Below are positions 8,557-16,963 of a stretch of DNA of 64,000 nt, in pieces. Under the pieces are notes generated by a model. It did not search any database, was not told the origin of the DNA, and was given only the letters and a program-made list of their open reading frames with translations. Made by a program: the position numbers and the translations under genes. The number at the start of each line of letters is the position of its first letter. The first letter of the stretch is position 1. Origin of the DNA: Exiguobacterium chiriqhucha RW-2 (GTDB lineage Bacteria; Bacillota; Bacilli; Exiguobacteriales; Exiguobacteriaceae); NCBI RefSeq assembly GCF_000416965.1, contig NZ_ATCL01000020.1:124001-188000 (forward strand), given 5' to 3'.

Positions 8557-9102
8557 ATGGGGGTAATGTGGTTGGCAGTAATCTATTTTATGTTTTTTAT
8601 AGTCACATTAGTGGCTGCTCTAATTTTGGTTACTTTAATTTTAACAATAAAATCAAAACCGAAAAGTGCGAGAATAATAGAAATAGTTGGTTATGTACTT
8701 TTAATCGTCTCAATCATATGGACAATTATTGTAAATCTAACTACTGAAATGTCGGCTGACAGTGATCTATTACGTTTAGATGAAAAATTAAATGTTATAT
8801 GGTCGTTTGAAGGTGACAAAAAAGATTATATTTACAATAATAACTCTGACGATTTATCACAAGATTATAAACTACTTCATGAACATTGGACCGGTCCAGT
8901 GTTTGATGATACGTTAGTAAAGATGCAGTATAAAATTGTTAAATATATCAGTTATGGACTATTTGCACTTTCCACCTTATTTATTTCAGCGGGTAGACTA
9001 AGCGAATTGTTAATGGTTCATCCAGATAAGTCTAGTACTAGAAAGTATCCTAAGTACAAAAGGAATAAACGCAGCAAAAGAATTAGAAAATTTAAGTTGT
9101 AG
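8557..9102 (+). CDS. Orphan membrane protein of the AT-rich island
   Basis: A 181-residue protein I do not recognise. Two hydrophobic helices lie at about 5-30 and 42-62. A polar, presumably exposed segment of about 60 residues follows, then a third helix near 128-148 and a very basic C-terminal tail (KYPKYKRNKRSKRIRKFKL). The start is uncertain: ATG 8557 has only a weak GGTGATG upstream, and ATG 8566 is an alternative. Codon use is AT-rich like the SIR2 gene, so it was probably acquired with the island. A perfect 12-bp stem terminator follows. No function is inferred. Confidence 0.6.
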   Translation: MGVMWLAVIYFMFFIVTLVAALILVTLILTIKSKPKSARIIEIVGYVLLIVSIIWTIIVNLTTEMSADSDLLRLDEKLNVIWSFEGDKKDYIYNNNSDDLSQDYKLLHEHWTGPVFDDTLVKMQYKIVKYISYGLFALSTLFISAGRLSELLMVHPDKSSTRKYPKYKRNKRSKRIRKFKL

Positions 9103-9118
9103 TAATTTAGCCTGTTGA

Positions 9119-9156
9119 CTAACCAAATCACATGTTTGATTTGGTTAGTTTTTTTG
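9119..9156 (+). terminator. Strong terminator closing the island
   Basis: CTAACCAAATCA and TGATTTGGTTAG form a perfect 12-bp stem with a six-base loop and a T-run. In the 264 bases between it and the next gene I see no further feature. Confidence 0.92.
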
Positions 9157-9420
9157 TATGTTCAATGAAATCCAGGTTCTCTGCTCAATAAAAATAGAAA
9201 ATCTAAACAAATGGTATTTTCGACAAGTGTTCCTTTTCTCTCCTATTTGTTACAAGGGGATGCTGTAATATAGTTTTCGACACGAACATATATCGAACTT
9301 AATGTAAATTAGGCGTAAATGCCTTTGCTTTTCTTGTGTCTGAAGGAGTCACTCATCGTGTTGTCGAACACCGAGAGTATACGTTTACATACGACCTACG
9401 AAGAGGGAATGTGATCAGAC

Positions 9421-10257
9421 ATGAATGAAGAGACTATTTATAGCGAGCTTGATTTGAAAGTGATTTTGACAGATATCAAAAACCGAGCGACGAATCTGGA
9501 AGAGTTAGACGAAACTAGGCTTATCCAATCCATGCTCCATCACATTGGCTCGACGGATCCTGAACTTCGAGATCAGTTGATTTACACGTTATTCTATCGA
9601 TTCATCATCGAAGACGATCACCTGACGAACGAACAATTGACGGATATGCTCCACACGACGCTCAAATACCACTTGTTCCACGGTATCGGTGAGACGGCAT
9701 CGGACACCGTCTTCACGCGGGCGTTCTCGACGCTGTTGATCGCCTTGATCGTGTATCAAGACCGCCAGCAAAGATTTTTATCGGAGACGGACATCGACAT
9801 GCTGATGGCGAAGCTGTTGGCCTATCTCGATTGTGAAATCGACACGAGAGGATACGTGCCCGAAAAAGGGTGGGCCCATTCCATCGCCCATGTGGCCGAT
9901 GCGCTCGACGAGCTCGCGTTGCATCCATACCTCGACGAGACGGAGTTCGGCGAGATGCTCGAGGCGTTATGGAGCAAAGTGCTGATTCCAAACATCTATA
10001 TACATGACGAGGATGAGCGGTTGCTGAATCCCATCTTCGCCTTGCTCGGGCGCGGGATGGACGAACTCGAGCTCATCGTTCTGTTAGAAGACTTGCCTGC
10101 CCGATTGAGCGCACAAAAACAGCAACTCGAGCCCGAACAGTATTGGCACGTCGTCCATAACGTGAAAACATTTTTGAAAAGCTTTTTTGTCAAACTGCAT
10201 GAAACAGACCGACCGATGCTTCAAACGGCAGTGCTGCTCACCTTGAAAAATATGTGA
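9421..10257 (+). CDS. DUF2785 domain protein
   Basis: A 278-residue, mostly helical cytoplasmic protein resembling the DUF2785 family of Bacillales. The recognisable stretch is DTRGYVPEKGWAHSIAHVAD, with the GWAHxxAHxxD pattern near the middle. The acidic, leucine-rich helices look like a repeat scaffold; the biochemical role of the family is unknown. Codon use is intermediate and closer to the host than the preceding genes, so this gene probably belongs to the resident chromosome. The ATG is preceded by GAAGAGGGAATGTGATC. It has its own terminator and stands alone between the island and mreB. Confidence 0.75.
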   Translation: MNEETIYSELDLKVILTDIKNRATNLEELDETRLIQSMLHHIGSTDPELRDQLIYTLFYRFIIEDDHLTNEQLTDMLHTTLKYHLFHGIGETASDTVFTRAFSTLLIALIVYQDRQQRFLSETDIDMLMAKLLAYLDCEIDTRGYVPEKGWAHSIAHVADALDELALHPYLDETEFGEMLEALWSKVLIPNIYIHDEDERLLNPIFALLGRGMDELELIVLLEDLPARLSAQKQQLEPEQYWHVVHNVKTFLKSFFVKLHETDRPMLQTAVLLTLKNM

Positions 10258-10276
10258 CGATTGCGAGAGAGAATCC

Positions 10277-10307
10277 AAGCAGGCGCTTTCACGCGCTTGC
10301 TTTTTGA
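10277..10307 (+). terminator. Terminator after the DUF2785 gene
   Basis: AAGCAGGCGC pairs with GCGCTTGCTT (one G-U) around TTTCAC, followed by a short T-run. Confidence 0.8.
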
Positions 10308-10398
10308 TTTGCCTTTTTGTCGAAAAGAAGGCACACTAATATACGGTGAGACAGGACTGAGATGAACGTTATTGTAAATAACCTGTAATCGAATGAAC

Positions 10399-10427
10399 GT
10401 TTTCAAACATGATTTTTCCGTTATAAT
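10399..10427 (+). promoter_or_regulatory. Putative sigma-A promoter of mreB
   Basis: A perfect TATAAT at 10422-10427 sits 35 bases before the mreB start. The -35 is poor (GTTTTC at 17-bp spacing). Confidence 0.5.
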
Positions 10428-10461
10428 AAAAAATAGTGTAACCAAGAGAGGAGCAGCACGT

Positions 10462-11499
10462 ATGTTTCGTAGTTTTAACCGAGAAATCGGAATCGACCTT
10501 GGAACGGCAAATACGCTCGTTTATGTAAAAGGTCAAGGCATCGTTGTTCGTGAACCGTCCGTAGTGGCGTTCCGTACAGATACAGGTAGAATTGAGGCCG
10601 TGGGTAACCAGGCCAAGGATATGATTGGACGTACGCCGGGTAACGTCACGGCACGCCGTCCGATGAAAGATGGGGTAATCGCCGACTTCGAAACGACAGC
10701 GACGATGATCAAATACTTCATGGAGCAAGCGCAGAAATCGAAGAGCGGTTTATTCTCATCGAAAACGAACGTCATGATCTGTGTGCCAAGCGGCATCACG
10801 TCAGTCGAAAAACGTGCCGTGGAAGACGCAGCCAAGCAAGCGGGCGCGCGTGAAGCGTACACAATTGAAGAACCGTTCGCGGCAGCAATCGGTGCCGGTC
10901 TCCCAGTTTGGGAACCGACAGGCTCGATGGTCGTGGATATCGGTGGCGGTACGACCGAAGTCGCAGTGATTTCACTCGGCGGCATCGTGACGAGCCAATC
11001 GATTCGTGTCGGCGGTGACGAAATGGATGACGCCATTATTCGTTACATCAAAAACAAATACAACCTCATGATCGGGGAGCGGACGTCAGAGACGCTCAAG
11101 ATGGAAGTCGGTTCGGCTCGCATCGACGCTTCGAACGAAAATGAGAAAATGGAAATCCGTGGTCGCGATCTCGTGACAGGTCTTCCAAAACAAATCGAAG
11201 TCTCGGCTGCTGAAGTGTGTGAAGCACTCTCGGATACGGTCGAAGCGATTCTCGCAGGCGTGAAACAAACGCTCGAGCAGACGCCACCGGAACTTGCGGC
11301 TGACGTCATGGACCGCGGCATCGTCCTCACAGGCGGTGGAGCACTCCTTAAAAACTTGGATGACGTGATCTCAGATGAGACACACATCCCGACACTCGTC
11401 GCGGATGAGCCGCTCGATTGCGTCGCCATCGGGACAGGAAAATCTCTTGAAATGATGGACGTCCTCCGTTCAAAATCAGGCATCTCGTCGCGTCGATGA
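10462..11499 (+). CDS. mreB: Rod shape-determining protein MreB
   Basis: Actin-like ATPase forming membrane filaments that direct lateral cell-wall synthesis. The phosphate-1 motif [15 protein letters not shown] lies at the N-terminus, and the phosphate-2 motif [18 protein letters not shown] near residue 160. The start is the ATG at 10462, preceded by GAGAGGAGCAGC, giving 345 residues, the normal length; an upstream in-frame ATG at 10393 would add 23 residues that overlap the promoter. mreC and mreD follow within a few bases, the conserved elongasome operon, and minCD continue it. Confidence 0.97.
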   Translation: MFRSFNREIGIDLGTANTLVYVKGQGIVVREPSVVAFRTDTGRIEAVGNQAKDMIGRTPGNVTARRPMKDGVIADFETTATMIKYFMEQAQKSKSGLFSSKTNVMICVPSGITSVEKRAVEDAAKQAGAREAYTIEEPFAAAIGAGLPVWEPTGSMVVDIGGGTTEVAVISLGGIVTSQSIRVGGDEMDDAIIRYIKNKYNLMIGERTSETLKMEVGSARIDASNENEKMEIRGRDLVTGLPKQIEVSAAEVCEALSDTVEAILAGVKQTLEQTPPELAADVMDRGIVLTGGGALLKNLDDVISDETHIPTLVADEPLDCVAIGTGKSLEMMDVLRSKSGISSRR

Positions 11500-11512
11500 G
11501 TGGTGACACACG

Positions 11513-12403
11513 ATGAGCCGGTTCGTACGGAATAAAAAGCTCATCATCACGCTGATCGGTATCATCTTATTCGTAGTGATTTTAGGGGTTTCGATTCGAG
11601 GACGGTCGGAATCCGCTTGGTACCAAGACGTCACGCGTGATGTGGTCGGAACGTTCCAACGGGTGTTCACGGTACCGATCGGCTGGATGGACAGTACCGT
11701 GTCCTCGATTTCGAACGTACGCGATATTTATGAAGAGAACCGTCAATTGAAACAACATTTGACGAAATACGCGGAAGTGTCGGTCGAAGCCGATGACCTG
11801 CGCCGCGAGAACGAAGAATTGCGGCAAATGGTCGAGGCGGCCGATACGTCGCTCCGTGACTTCGATTTGATTCCCGCCGAAGTGATCGGGCGCACGCCGA
11901 ACGACTGGCAGCGCTACGTGACGATCAACGTCGGGGAAGAGCGCGGTGTCGAGAAAGGCATGGCCGTCACGGCCGCCGGCGGCATGGTCGGTCGCGTCAT
12001 TCAAACGAGCGCCTACACGTCGCAAGTGCAACTCCTCTCGGACAACAACCGGACGAACAATGTCTCGGCCGTCGTCAAGGACGAGGACGGCAAAGCGACG
12101 TACGGGACGATTGACGGCTTCGACAGCGAGACGAACGAGCTCTTCTTCACGAAGGTCTCGAACAGCGTCAAGTTGAAAGAAGGCGAAATCGTGTCGACGT
12201 CAGGTCTCGGTGGCCGTTATCCGGCCGGTCTTGTCATCGGAACGGTCGAGTCGATCGAGACGGATGAATATGGCGTATCTCAAGTCGCCCGCATCAAACC
12301 AGAAGCGGACTTCAATGAGTTCTCGCAAATGTTCGTCATCAATCGAACGCTCGACGAACCGTTCTTGACGGGTCCCGAGGAAGGAGGAGCAGCGGGTGAG
12401 TAA
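11513..12403 (+). CDS. mreC: Rod shape-determining protein MreC
   Basis: Bitopic elongasome protein of 296 residues that links MreB/MreD to penicillin-binding proteins outside the membrane. One N-terminal helix (LIITLIGIILFVVILGVSI) is followed by a coiled coil (YEENRQLKQHL to about residue 105) and the beta-rich MreC domain containing GMVGRVIQT and the YPAGLVIGTV region. The start ATG lies 13 bases after mreB. The 3' end overlaps the GTG start chosen for mreD. Confidence 0.95.
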   Translation: MSRFVRNKKLIITLIGIILFVVILGVSIRGRSESAWYQDVTRDVVGTFQRVFTVPIGWMDSTVSSISNVRDIYEENRQLKQHLTKYAEVSVEADDLRRENEELRQMVEAADTSLRDFDLIPAEVIGRTPNDWQRYVTINVGEERGVEKGMAVTAAGGMVGRVIQTSAYTSQVQLLSDNNRTNNVSAVVKDEDGKATYGTIDGFDSETNELFFTKVSNSVKLKEGEIVSTSGLGGRYPAGLVIGTVESIETDEYGVSQVARIKPEADFNEFSQMFVINRTLDEPFLTGPEEGGAAGE

Positions 12404-12899
12404 CATGAAAGTGTTCATCGCCCTGTTCCTCCTCTTTCTTATTGAAGGGACATGGGCCGCCATCTTCTCATGGCACTATGTGACGCCATTCTTGTATTTG
12501 ACATTGATCGGCTTGATGTACGTCGGTTTGTATGGTCGCTTCGAGGCGGCGTTCGGATTCGGACTCGTCTTTGGACTGTTGTATGACATCGTCTATACCG
12601 ACTTGCTCGGAATTTACTTATTTACTTTTTCACTCATTCCTCTCTTAGTCAGCTTCGTGTTAAAATATATAGGTGAGAACTTCTTCTCGGTCGTCATCAC
12701 GTTCACGTTCATGATTCTCGTTTTTTCCTTCGGGATCTTTAGCGTCATGACGGCGGTCGGTGGGACGACCATGACCATTCAAACACTATTAGTTGAACAG
12801 ATTCCAGGGACGCTCGTCGCCAACGCTGTCGCCATCGCATTGTTATACGTGCCGATGACCCGATACGTGGCGCCGCGACCTGTAGCGAAAAGAGGGTAG
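12396..12899 (+). CDS. mreD: Rod shape-determining protein MreD
   Basis: Integral membrane protein of 167 residues with about five hydrophobic helices and the family's GLLYDIVYTDLLGIYLF segment. It completes the MreBCD complex. The GTG at 12396 lies six bases after GGAGGAG and is preferred, although ATG 12405 is possible. It overlaps the end of mreC by eight bases, and minC starts three bases after its stop. Confidence 0.92.
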   Translation: MSNMKVFIALFLLFLIEGTWAAIFSWHYVTPFLYLTLIGLMYVGLYGRFEAAFGFGLVFGLLYDIVYTDLLGIYLFTFSLIPLLVSFVLKYIGENFFSVVITFTFMILVFSFGIFSVMTAVGGTTMTIQTLLVEQIPGTLVANAVAIALLYVPMTRYVAPRPVAKRG

Positions 12900-12901
12900 C
12901 C

Positions 12902-13573
12902 ATGATGGAGCGTAAACGACATATTACGATAAAAGGACATCGCAACGGTATTGCAATCCACTTCAATCCACGGAGTGGCATCGATGAGGTGCTCGGAGAG
13001 CTTGAGGCCACGTTACAAGAAATGGAGCCGCCCTCTGGGAAGATTGCACTCAAATTGCACGCGGGTACTCGTTATTTAGACGAGGAGCTGTCACGTCAAA
13101 TTCGTGAAGTCGTCGCTCGTCATGGCGTTTTTTATATCGAGGAGCTATCGAGCGAGGTCATGTTGACCGAAGAAGCGAAAGCGACCTACGGCAAAAAGAC
13201 GTTCCACTACCATAGCGGGACGATTAGAAGCGGACAAGTGCTCGATTTCGATGGCTCGGTGCTCATTATCGGAGACATCAACCCCGGGTCCGAGGTTCGG
13301 GCGACGGGAAGTATCTATTGTTTAGGGACGATACGAGGAAATGTGCGTGCCGGTGTCGAAGGATGGGAGGAAGCGGTCATCACCGCCAGTCTGCTCCATC
13401 CGAAGTTTTTAGCGATCGGTGAACACGTGCTCGCGTCGGACGACGGCGAAGAGCTTCCGGAGATCGAGATGGGATGCGCATATCAGACGAATCAGGGTAT
13501 TGAAATGACGCGTCTCCGTCAAGTCATGACTGGGCTGAAAGACGCATATGCAATGGAATTACAGAGAGGGTGA
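12902..13573 (+). CDS. minC: Septum site-determining protein MinC
   Basis: Inhibitor of FtsZ ring assembly. The N-terminal domain (about 1-100) binds FtsZ. The C-terminal right-handed beta-helix shows the family pattern HSGTIRSGQVLDFDGSVLI and GDINPGSEVRATGSIYCLG and binds MinD. The 223 residues match the family length. The start ATG follows mreD by two bases, and the stop overlaps the ribosome site of minD. No MinE or DivIVA gene is in the window. Confidence 0.95.
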   Translation: MMERKRHITIKGHRNGIAIHFNPRSGIDEVLGELEATLQEMEPPSGKIALKLHAGTRYLDEELSRQIREVVARHGVFYIEELSSEVMLTEEAKATYGKKTFHYHSGTIRSGQVLDFDGSVLIIGDINPGSEVRATGSIYCLGTIRGNVRAGVEGWEEAVITASLLHPKFLAIGEHVLASDDGEELPEIEMGCAYQTNQGIEMTRLRQVMTGLKDAYAMELQRG

Positions 13574-13578
13574 GTTTG

Positions 13579-14436
13579 ATGGAGCAAGTAGTAGAGCCTG
13601 TACATACAGCGAAAGAAGTGAAGAAAGGTCGGTCCATCGTCGTGACGTCTGGGAAAGGTGGCGTCGGGAAGACGACCACGACCGCGAACCTCGGGACCGG
13701 CCTCGCATTGTCTGGTCACTCGGTCTGTCTCGTCGATACGGATATCGGTCTTCGTAACCTCGACATCATCTTAGGACTCGACAACCGCAGCATCTATAAC
13801 CTCGTCGACGTCATCAACGGCCAATGCAAATTGCATCAGGCGCTCGTCCGTGACAAGCGGTTCGAAGAGATGTATCTCTTGCCTGCGGCCCAGTCGAAAG
13901 ACAAGACATCGGTCCAACCGGAGCAAGTGAAAGAAATCATCGACCAGTTGAAGACGGAATATGATTTCGTCTTGATCGATTGCCCGGCCGGCATCGAGCA
14001 AGGCTTCATGAACGCCATCGCCGGCGCCGATGAGGCCGTCGTCGTGACGACGCCTGAGAAGGCGGCCGTTCAGGACGCGGACCGCATCATCGGGATGCTC
14101 GAGCAAGCGGAACATGTCGCTGCGCCGAAATTGATCGTCAACCGCGTCAAGAACCACCTCGTCGAATCAGGCGATATGCTCGACATCGATGACATTATGC
14201 GCATCTTGTCGATTGACCTGCTTGGCGTCGTCGTTGACGATGAAGAAGTCATCGCCGCCGCGAACCGCGGGGTACCGGTCACGATGAACCCGGATAACAA
14301 TGCCGGACAAGCGTACCGCAACATCACGCGCCGGATTCTTGGGGAGTCGGTGCCGCTCATGTCGATTCAGACCGAACAAAAACCGGTCGGCTTCTGGACA
14401 CGACTCATGATGAAATTTGGAATGAAAAAAGCCTAA
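13579..14436 (+). CDS. minD: Septum site-determining ATPase MinD
   Basis: Membrane-binding ParA-type ATPase that recruits MinC to the poles. The deviant Walker A GKGGVGKTT is at residues 25-33, DTDIGLRNLD follows, and the C-terminal amphipathic membrane helix is VGFWTRLMMKFGMKKA. The ATG at 13579 is chosen because the GAGAGGGTGA that contains the upstream GTG is its ribosome site. About 18 residues precede the usual MinD N-terminus (EPVHTAKEVKKGRS), a small extension. A hairpin terminator follows, which may reduce read-through into rng. Confidence 0.96.
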   Translation: MEQVVEPVHTAKEVKKGRSIVVTSGKGGVGKTTTTANLGTGLALSGHSVCLVDTDIGLRNLDIILGLDNRSIYNLVDVINGQCKLHQALVRDKRFEEMYLLPAAQSKDKTSVQPEQVKEIIDQLKTEYDFVLIDCPAGIEQGFMNAIAGADEAVVVTTPEKAAVQDADRIIGMLEQAEHVAAPKLIVNRVKNHLVESGDMLDIDDIMRILSIDLLGVVVDDEEVIAAANRGVPVTMNPDNNAGQAYRNITRRILGESVPLMSIQTEQKPVGFWTRLMMKFGMKKA

Positions 14437-14458
14437 GGCAACGAAAGTTGCCTTTTTG
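14436..14458 (+). terminator. Terminator between minD and rng
   Basis: AGGCAAC, loop GAAA, GTTGCCT and TTTTG. The stem begins at the last base of the minD stop codon. Confidence 0.8.
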
Positions 14459-14478
14459 TGTCGAAAGGAGAGACGCAT

Positions 14479-15804
14479 ATGCGATTGATCTATGAACGGA
14501 CCCCGTCCATCGAACGGGCCATGCTCGTCGACGGGGAGCGTCTGCTCGAAGTCGAGGAACGCTTCATCGACCAACTATCGATCGGGACGATTCTCGAGGC
14601 CGCGATCGAACGGATTCATCCTTCGCTCGGCGCCGCGTTTTTGACGACTGGCGAGACGACGCTCTTCTTGCCGATTGCCGAGACGCTGAAAGCGCTCGAG
14701 GCGTATCCGGACGTGCCAGCCATCGGTCAGGCGGCCGTCGTCGGTGAGAAGCGGCTCGTCCAAGTGACGAAAGAAGGCATCAACGGCAAACATCATAAAG
14801 TGACGGAGAACATCCGCTTCGGCGGACGGTATATCGTTTACTTCCCTTATGGTCGGCGCCAGTTGTATAGTCGTAAGCTCGATTTCGTCACCCAGGACCG
14901 GTTATCGAAAGTGTTCGACCTCGAAGAGGCAGAAGGGGTGTTGTTCCGGACCGAGTCGGGGCAGGCAAGCCCTAAAGACCTTCAAGAGGAGCTCGACTTG
15001 CTCCGGACGCGTGCCACGGACGTCATCACGGCACGCGGGGGACAGGATGAGCTGTTGTGCGAACAGTTCGTGCGACGCCATGCGGTCGAATCGGTCATGT
15101 TGAATGACAAGGAAGCGCAGGACCGGTTGACGCGGCTCGAGGTCAACGTCGAGCGCCATATCGGCAAAGGCCGGATGAAAGAAGCGGTCCGGCTCGACGG
15201 GGCAATCGAGAAGCTCGGCCAGCGTGTCGTCTGGCTCGAAGGCGGTTCGTACGTCTTGATTGAACAGGTCGAGACGATGACCGTCATCGATGTCAACAGC
15301 GGCAAGAACGTCGCCGTCAAAGACAAGGGGCGCGCCGCCGACACGATTAACGAGGCCGCGCTCTACGCCGTCATGGAACAGCTCCGGTTACGCAATATCG
15401 GCGGTATGGTCATCATCGACTTCCTGAGGGGGTCAAAGGATGGACAGGCCCGGCTCTTGAAGAAGATGAAAGAGCTCGGTGCCCGCGATCCGCGCCGTGT
15501 GGAAGTGTATGGCTTCACGCGCATGGGCTTGTTCGAGCTGTCGCGAGAACGGACCGGACGTTCGATGCAAGACCGGATGACCTATAACGGTAACCCGTCG
15601 AAGCTTGCCGTCTTCTCGCAGCTGGAGCGAGCGCTGATGGAGCTCGCGCCTCAAGCCGAGGGGTTCGTCGTGACACTCCCGAGCAAGTGGCATGACGCGT
15701 CATGGGACGGTTTTGACTGCACGGTCTTGCTCGTCGACGGAGAACCGGATGTGGCGTTCTACGGGACGCTCGAGGAATGTCAGAATTTCGTATCTCGTCA
15801 TTGA
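14479..15804 (+). CDS. rng: Ribonuclease E/G family endoribonuclease
   Basis: Single-strand-specific endonuclease of the RNase E/G family. It has an N-terminal S1 region (GTILEAAIERIHPSLGAAF), catalytic Asp residues in MTVIDVNSGKN and GGMVIIDFL, and FTRMGLFELSRERTGRS. The family's CPxCxGxG zinc-link that normally follows is not visible; the sequence runs on as MQDRMTYNGNPSK, with no cysteine pair. The ATG at 14479 follows AAAGGAGAG. In B. subtilis spoIVFA and spoIVFB occupy this place between minD and rplU; here rng replaces them. The stop codon lies inside the -35 hexamer of the rplU promoter. Length is 441 residues. Confidence 0.88.
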   Translation: MRLIYERTPSIERAMLVDGERLLEVEERFIDQLSIGTILEAAIERIHPSLGAAFLTTGETTLFLPIAETLKALEAYPDVPAIGQAAVVGEKRLVQVTKEGINGKHHKVTENIRFGGRYIVYFPYGRRQLYSRKLDFVTQDRLSKVFDLEEAEGVLFRTESGQASPKDLQEELDLLRTRATDVITARGGQDELLCEQFVRRHAVESVMLNDKEAQDRLTRLEVNVERHIGKGRMKEAVRLDGAIEKLGQRVVWLEGGSYVLIEQVETMTVIDVNSGKNVAVKDKGRAADTINEAALYAVMEQLRLRNIGGMVIIDFLRGSKDGQARLLKKMKELGARDPRRVEVYGFTRMGLFELSRERTGRSMQDRMTYNGNPSKLAVFSQLERALMELAPQAEGFVVTLPSKWHDASWDGFDCTVLLVDGEPDVAFYGTLEECQNFVSRH

Positions 15805-15830
15805 CAACGATTGAACGAGAGTGGTATTAT
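15801..15830 (+). promoter_or_regulatory. Sigma-A promoter of the rplU operon
   Basis: TTGACA, 18 bp, TATTAT. The -35 hexamer overlaps the rng stop codon. Confidence 0.85.
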
Positions 15831-15835
15831 CTATA

Positions 15836-15945
15836 ACGTTAGTTCGTTTGGAAGCACCCAAATGGCTACAACCGCACAGAACGGGTTGAAATGGTTTCGC
15901 CCTGCCCTGGATGGCGAGTCTGAGTTTAATAAGGAGGTGCACGTA
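15836..15945 (+). promoter_or_regulatory. Ribosomal protein L21 leader (putative)
   Basis: About 110 transcribed bases lie between the promoter and rplU, with short pairings such as AACCGC..GGGTT and a CCCTGCCCTGG run. B. subtilis rplU has a structured autoregulatory leader in the same position. I assign this one by position and length and cannot confirm the covariance pattern by eye. Confidence 0.5.
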
Positions 15946-15946
15946 T

Positions 15947-16255
15947 ATGTACGCAATCATCAAAACTGGTGGTAAGCAAATCAAAGTTGAAGCAGGTCAA
16001 GAGATCTACATCGAAAAACTCGATGCTGATGTCGAGGGTACTGTAGAATTCGGTGAAGTTCTTTTCGTTGGTGGTGACGATGTTAAAGTCGGAGCTCCAC
16101 TCGTAGAGGGCGCTAAAGTCGTAGCAACTGTCGTTAAACACGGTCGCGCGAAGAAGATCACTGTCTTCAAAATGAAAGCTAAGAAAAACTACCGTCGTAA
16201 GCAAGGTCACCGTCAGCCTTACACGAAAGTTCGCATCGAGAAAATCGAAGCGTAA
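15947..16255 (+). CDS. rplU: 50S ribosomal protein L21
   Basis: Ribosomal protein of the large subunit that binds 23S rRNA. The 102-residue product starts [15 protein letters not shown] and has the conserved [15 protein letters not shown] near the end. ATG 15947 follows AAGGAGGTG by seven bases. It is the first gene of the L21-Prp-L27 operon. Confidence 0.98.
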   Translation: MYAIIKTGGKQIKVEAGQEIYIEKLDADVEGTVEFGEVLFVGGDDVKVGAPLVEGAKVVATVVKHGRAKKITVFKMKAKKNYRRKQGHRQPYTKVRIEKIEA

Positions 16256-16258
16256 GCT

Positions 16259-16594
16259 ATGATTCGAGTAATGGTCAGACGAGACGAGACGAAGTCGATT
16301 CGTTCCGTTGAAGTGACAGGTCACGCCAACTTTGCTGAACCCGGTTCTGATTTGGTCTGTGCCGGCGTTTCTGCCATCATCTTTGGGGCATACAACGCTG
16401 TTGAGGTACTTGCCGGTCAATCGCTTCTTGTAGAAATGGCAGACAAAACAGAGGGTGGCTACTTTTATGTCGAGACATATCCTGACGTATCACCGGAGGA
16501 CATGACTCGCACCCAACTGTTATTAGAAGGGATGCTCGTGCAACTAGACACGATCGCCCATAGTTACGGTGATTATATCCAAATTGAACAATAG
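16259..16594 (+). CDS. prp: Ribosomal-processing cysteine protease Prp
   Basis: Cysteine protease that removes the N-terminal extension of L27 before ribosome assembly in Firmicutes. The catalytic His and Cys are visible in GHANFAEPGSDLVCAGVS (about residues 21-38). It lies between rplU and rpmA, as in other Bacillales (ysxB), and the L27 encoded next door has the matching cleavage sequence. The product is 111 residues, the usual length. Confidence 0.95.
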   Translation: MIRVMVRRDETKSIRSVEVTGHANFAEPGSDLVCAGVSAIIFGAYNAVEVLAGQSLLVEMADKTEGGYFYVETYPDVSPEDMTRTQLLLEGMLVQLDTIAHSYGDYIQIEQ

Positions 16595-16606
16595 GAGGTG
16601 GACCTC

Positions 16607-16888
16607 ATGTTACAATTGAACCTTCAGTTCTTCGCATCGAAAAAGGGAGTAGGATCGACTAAAAACGGTCGTGACTCGATTTCGAAACGCCTCGGCGCTA
16701 AACGCGCTGACGGACAGACTGTTTCAGCTGGATCGATTCTCTACCGTCAACGCGGTACGAAAATTCACCCAGGTGAAAACGTCGGCCGTGGTGGCGACGA
16801 CACATTGTTTGCAAAAGTTGACGGCGTAGTACGCTTCGAGCGTCTTGGTCGCGACAAGAAACAAGTGAGCGTTTACCCAGTTGCGTAA
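16607..16888 (+). CDS. rpmA: 50S ribosomal protein L27 with cleavable N-terminal extension
   Basis: Large-subunit protein reaching the peptidyl-transferase centre. The precursor begins [20 protein letters not shown]; the [11 protein letters not shown] motif is the Prp cut site, so mature L27 starts at the Ala. ATG 16607 follows AGGAGGTGG; the upstream in-frame GTG lies inside that ribosome site. A strong terminator ends the operon. Confidence 0.97.
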   Translation: MLQLNLQFFASKKGVGSTKNGRDSISKRLGAKRADGQTVSAGSILYRQRGTKIHPGENVGRGGDDTLFAKVDGVVRFERLGRDKKQVSVYPVA

Positions 16889-16902
16889 GTAGAACCACGC
16901 AG

Positions 16903-16939
16903 AAGACTCTAGCCACTTATTTGGTTAGAGTCTTTTTTA
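16903..16939 (+). terminator. Terminator of the rplU-prp-rpmA operon
   Basis: AAGACTCTAGCC pairs with GGTTAGAGTCTT (one G-U) and is followed by a T-run. Confidence 0.92.
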
Positions 16940-16963
16940 CTAGTTTTACTAGGAGAGGATTTC

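Larger units (their letters stand above)
6145..9118. other. AT-rich accessory island between radC and the mreB block
   Basis: From the radC terminator to about 9.1 kb the sequence is visibly AT-rich, with A/T-ending codons, unlike the GC-leaning genes on both sides. It contains the SIR2 gene, a broken transposase fragment and an orphan membrane protein, all in the place where B. subtilis runs straight from radC to mreB. I read this as horizontally acquired DNA. I could not identify flanking direct repeats or an att site. Confidence 0.7.

Noticed and set aside
10393-10461. Upstream ATG start for mreB
   Set aside because: It adds residues that cover the TATAAT promoter element, and ATG 10462 has the GAGAGGAG ribosome site and the canonical MreB N-terminus.
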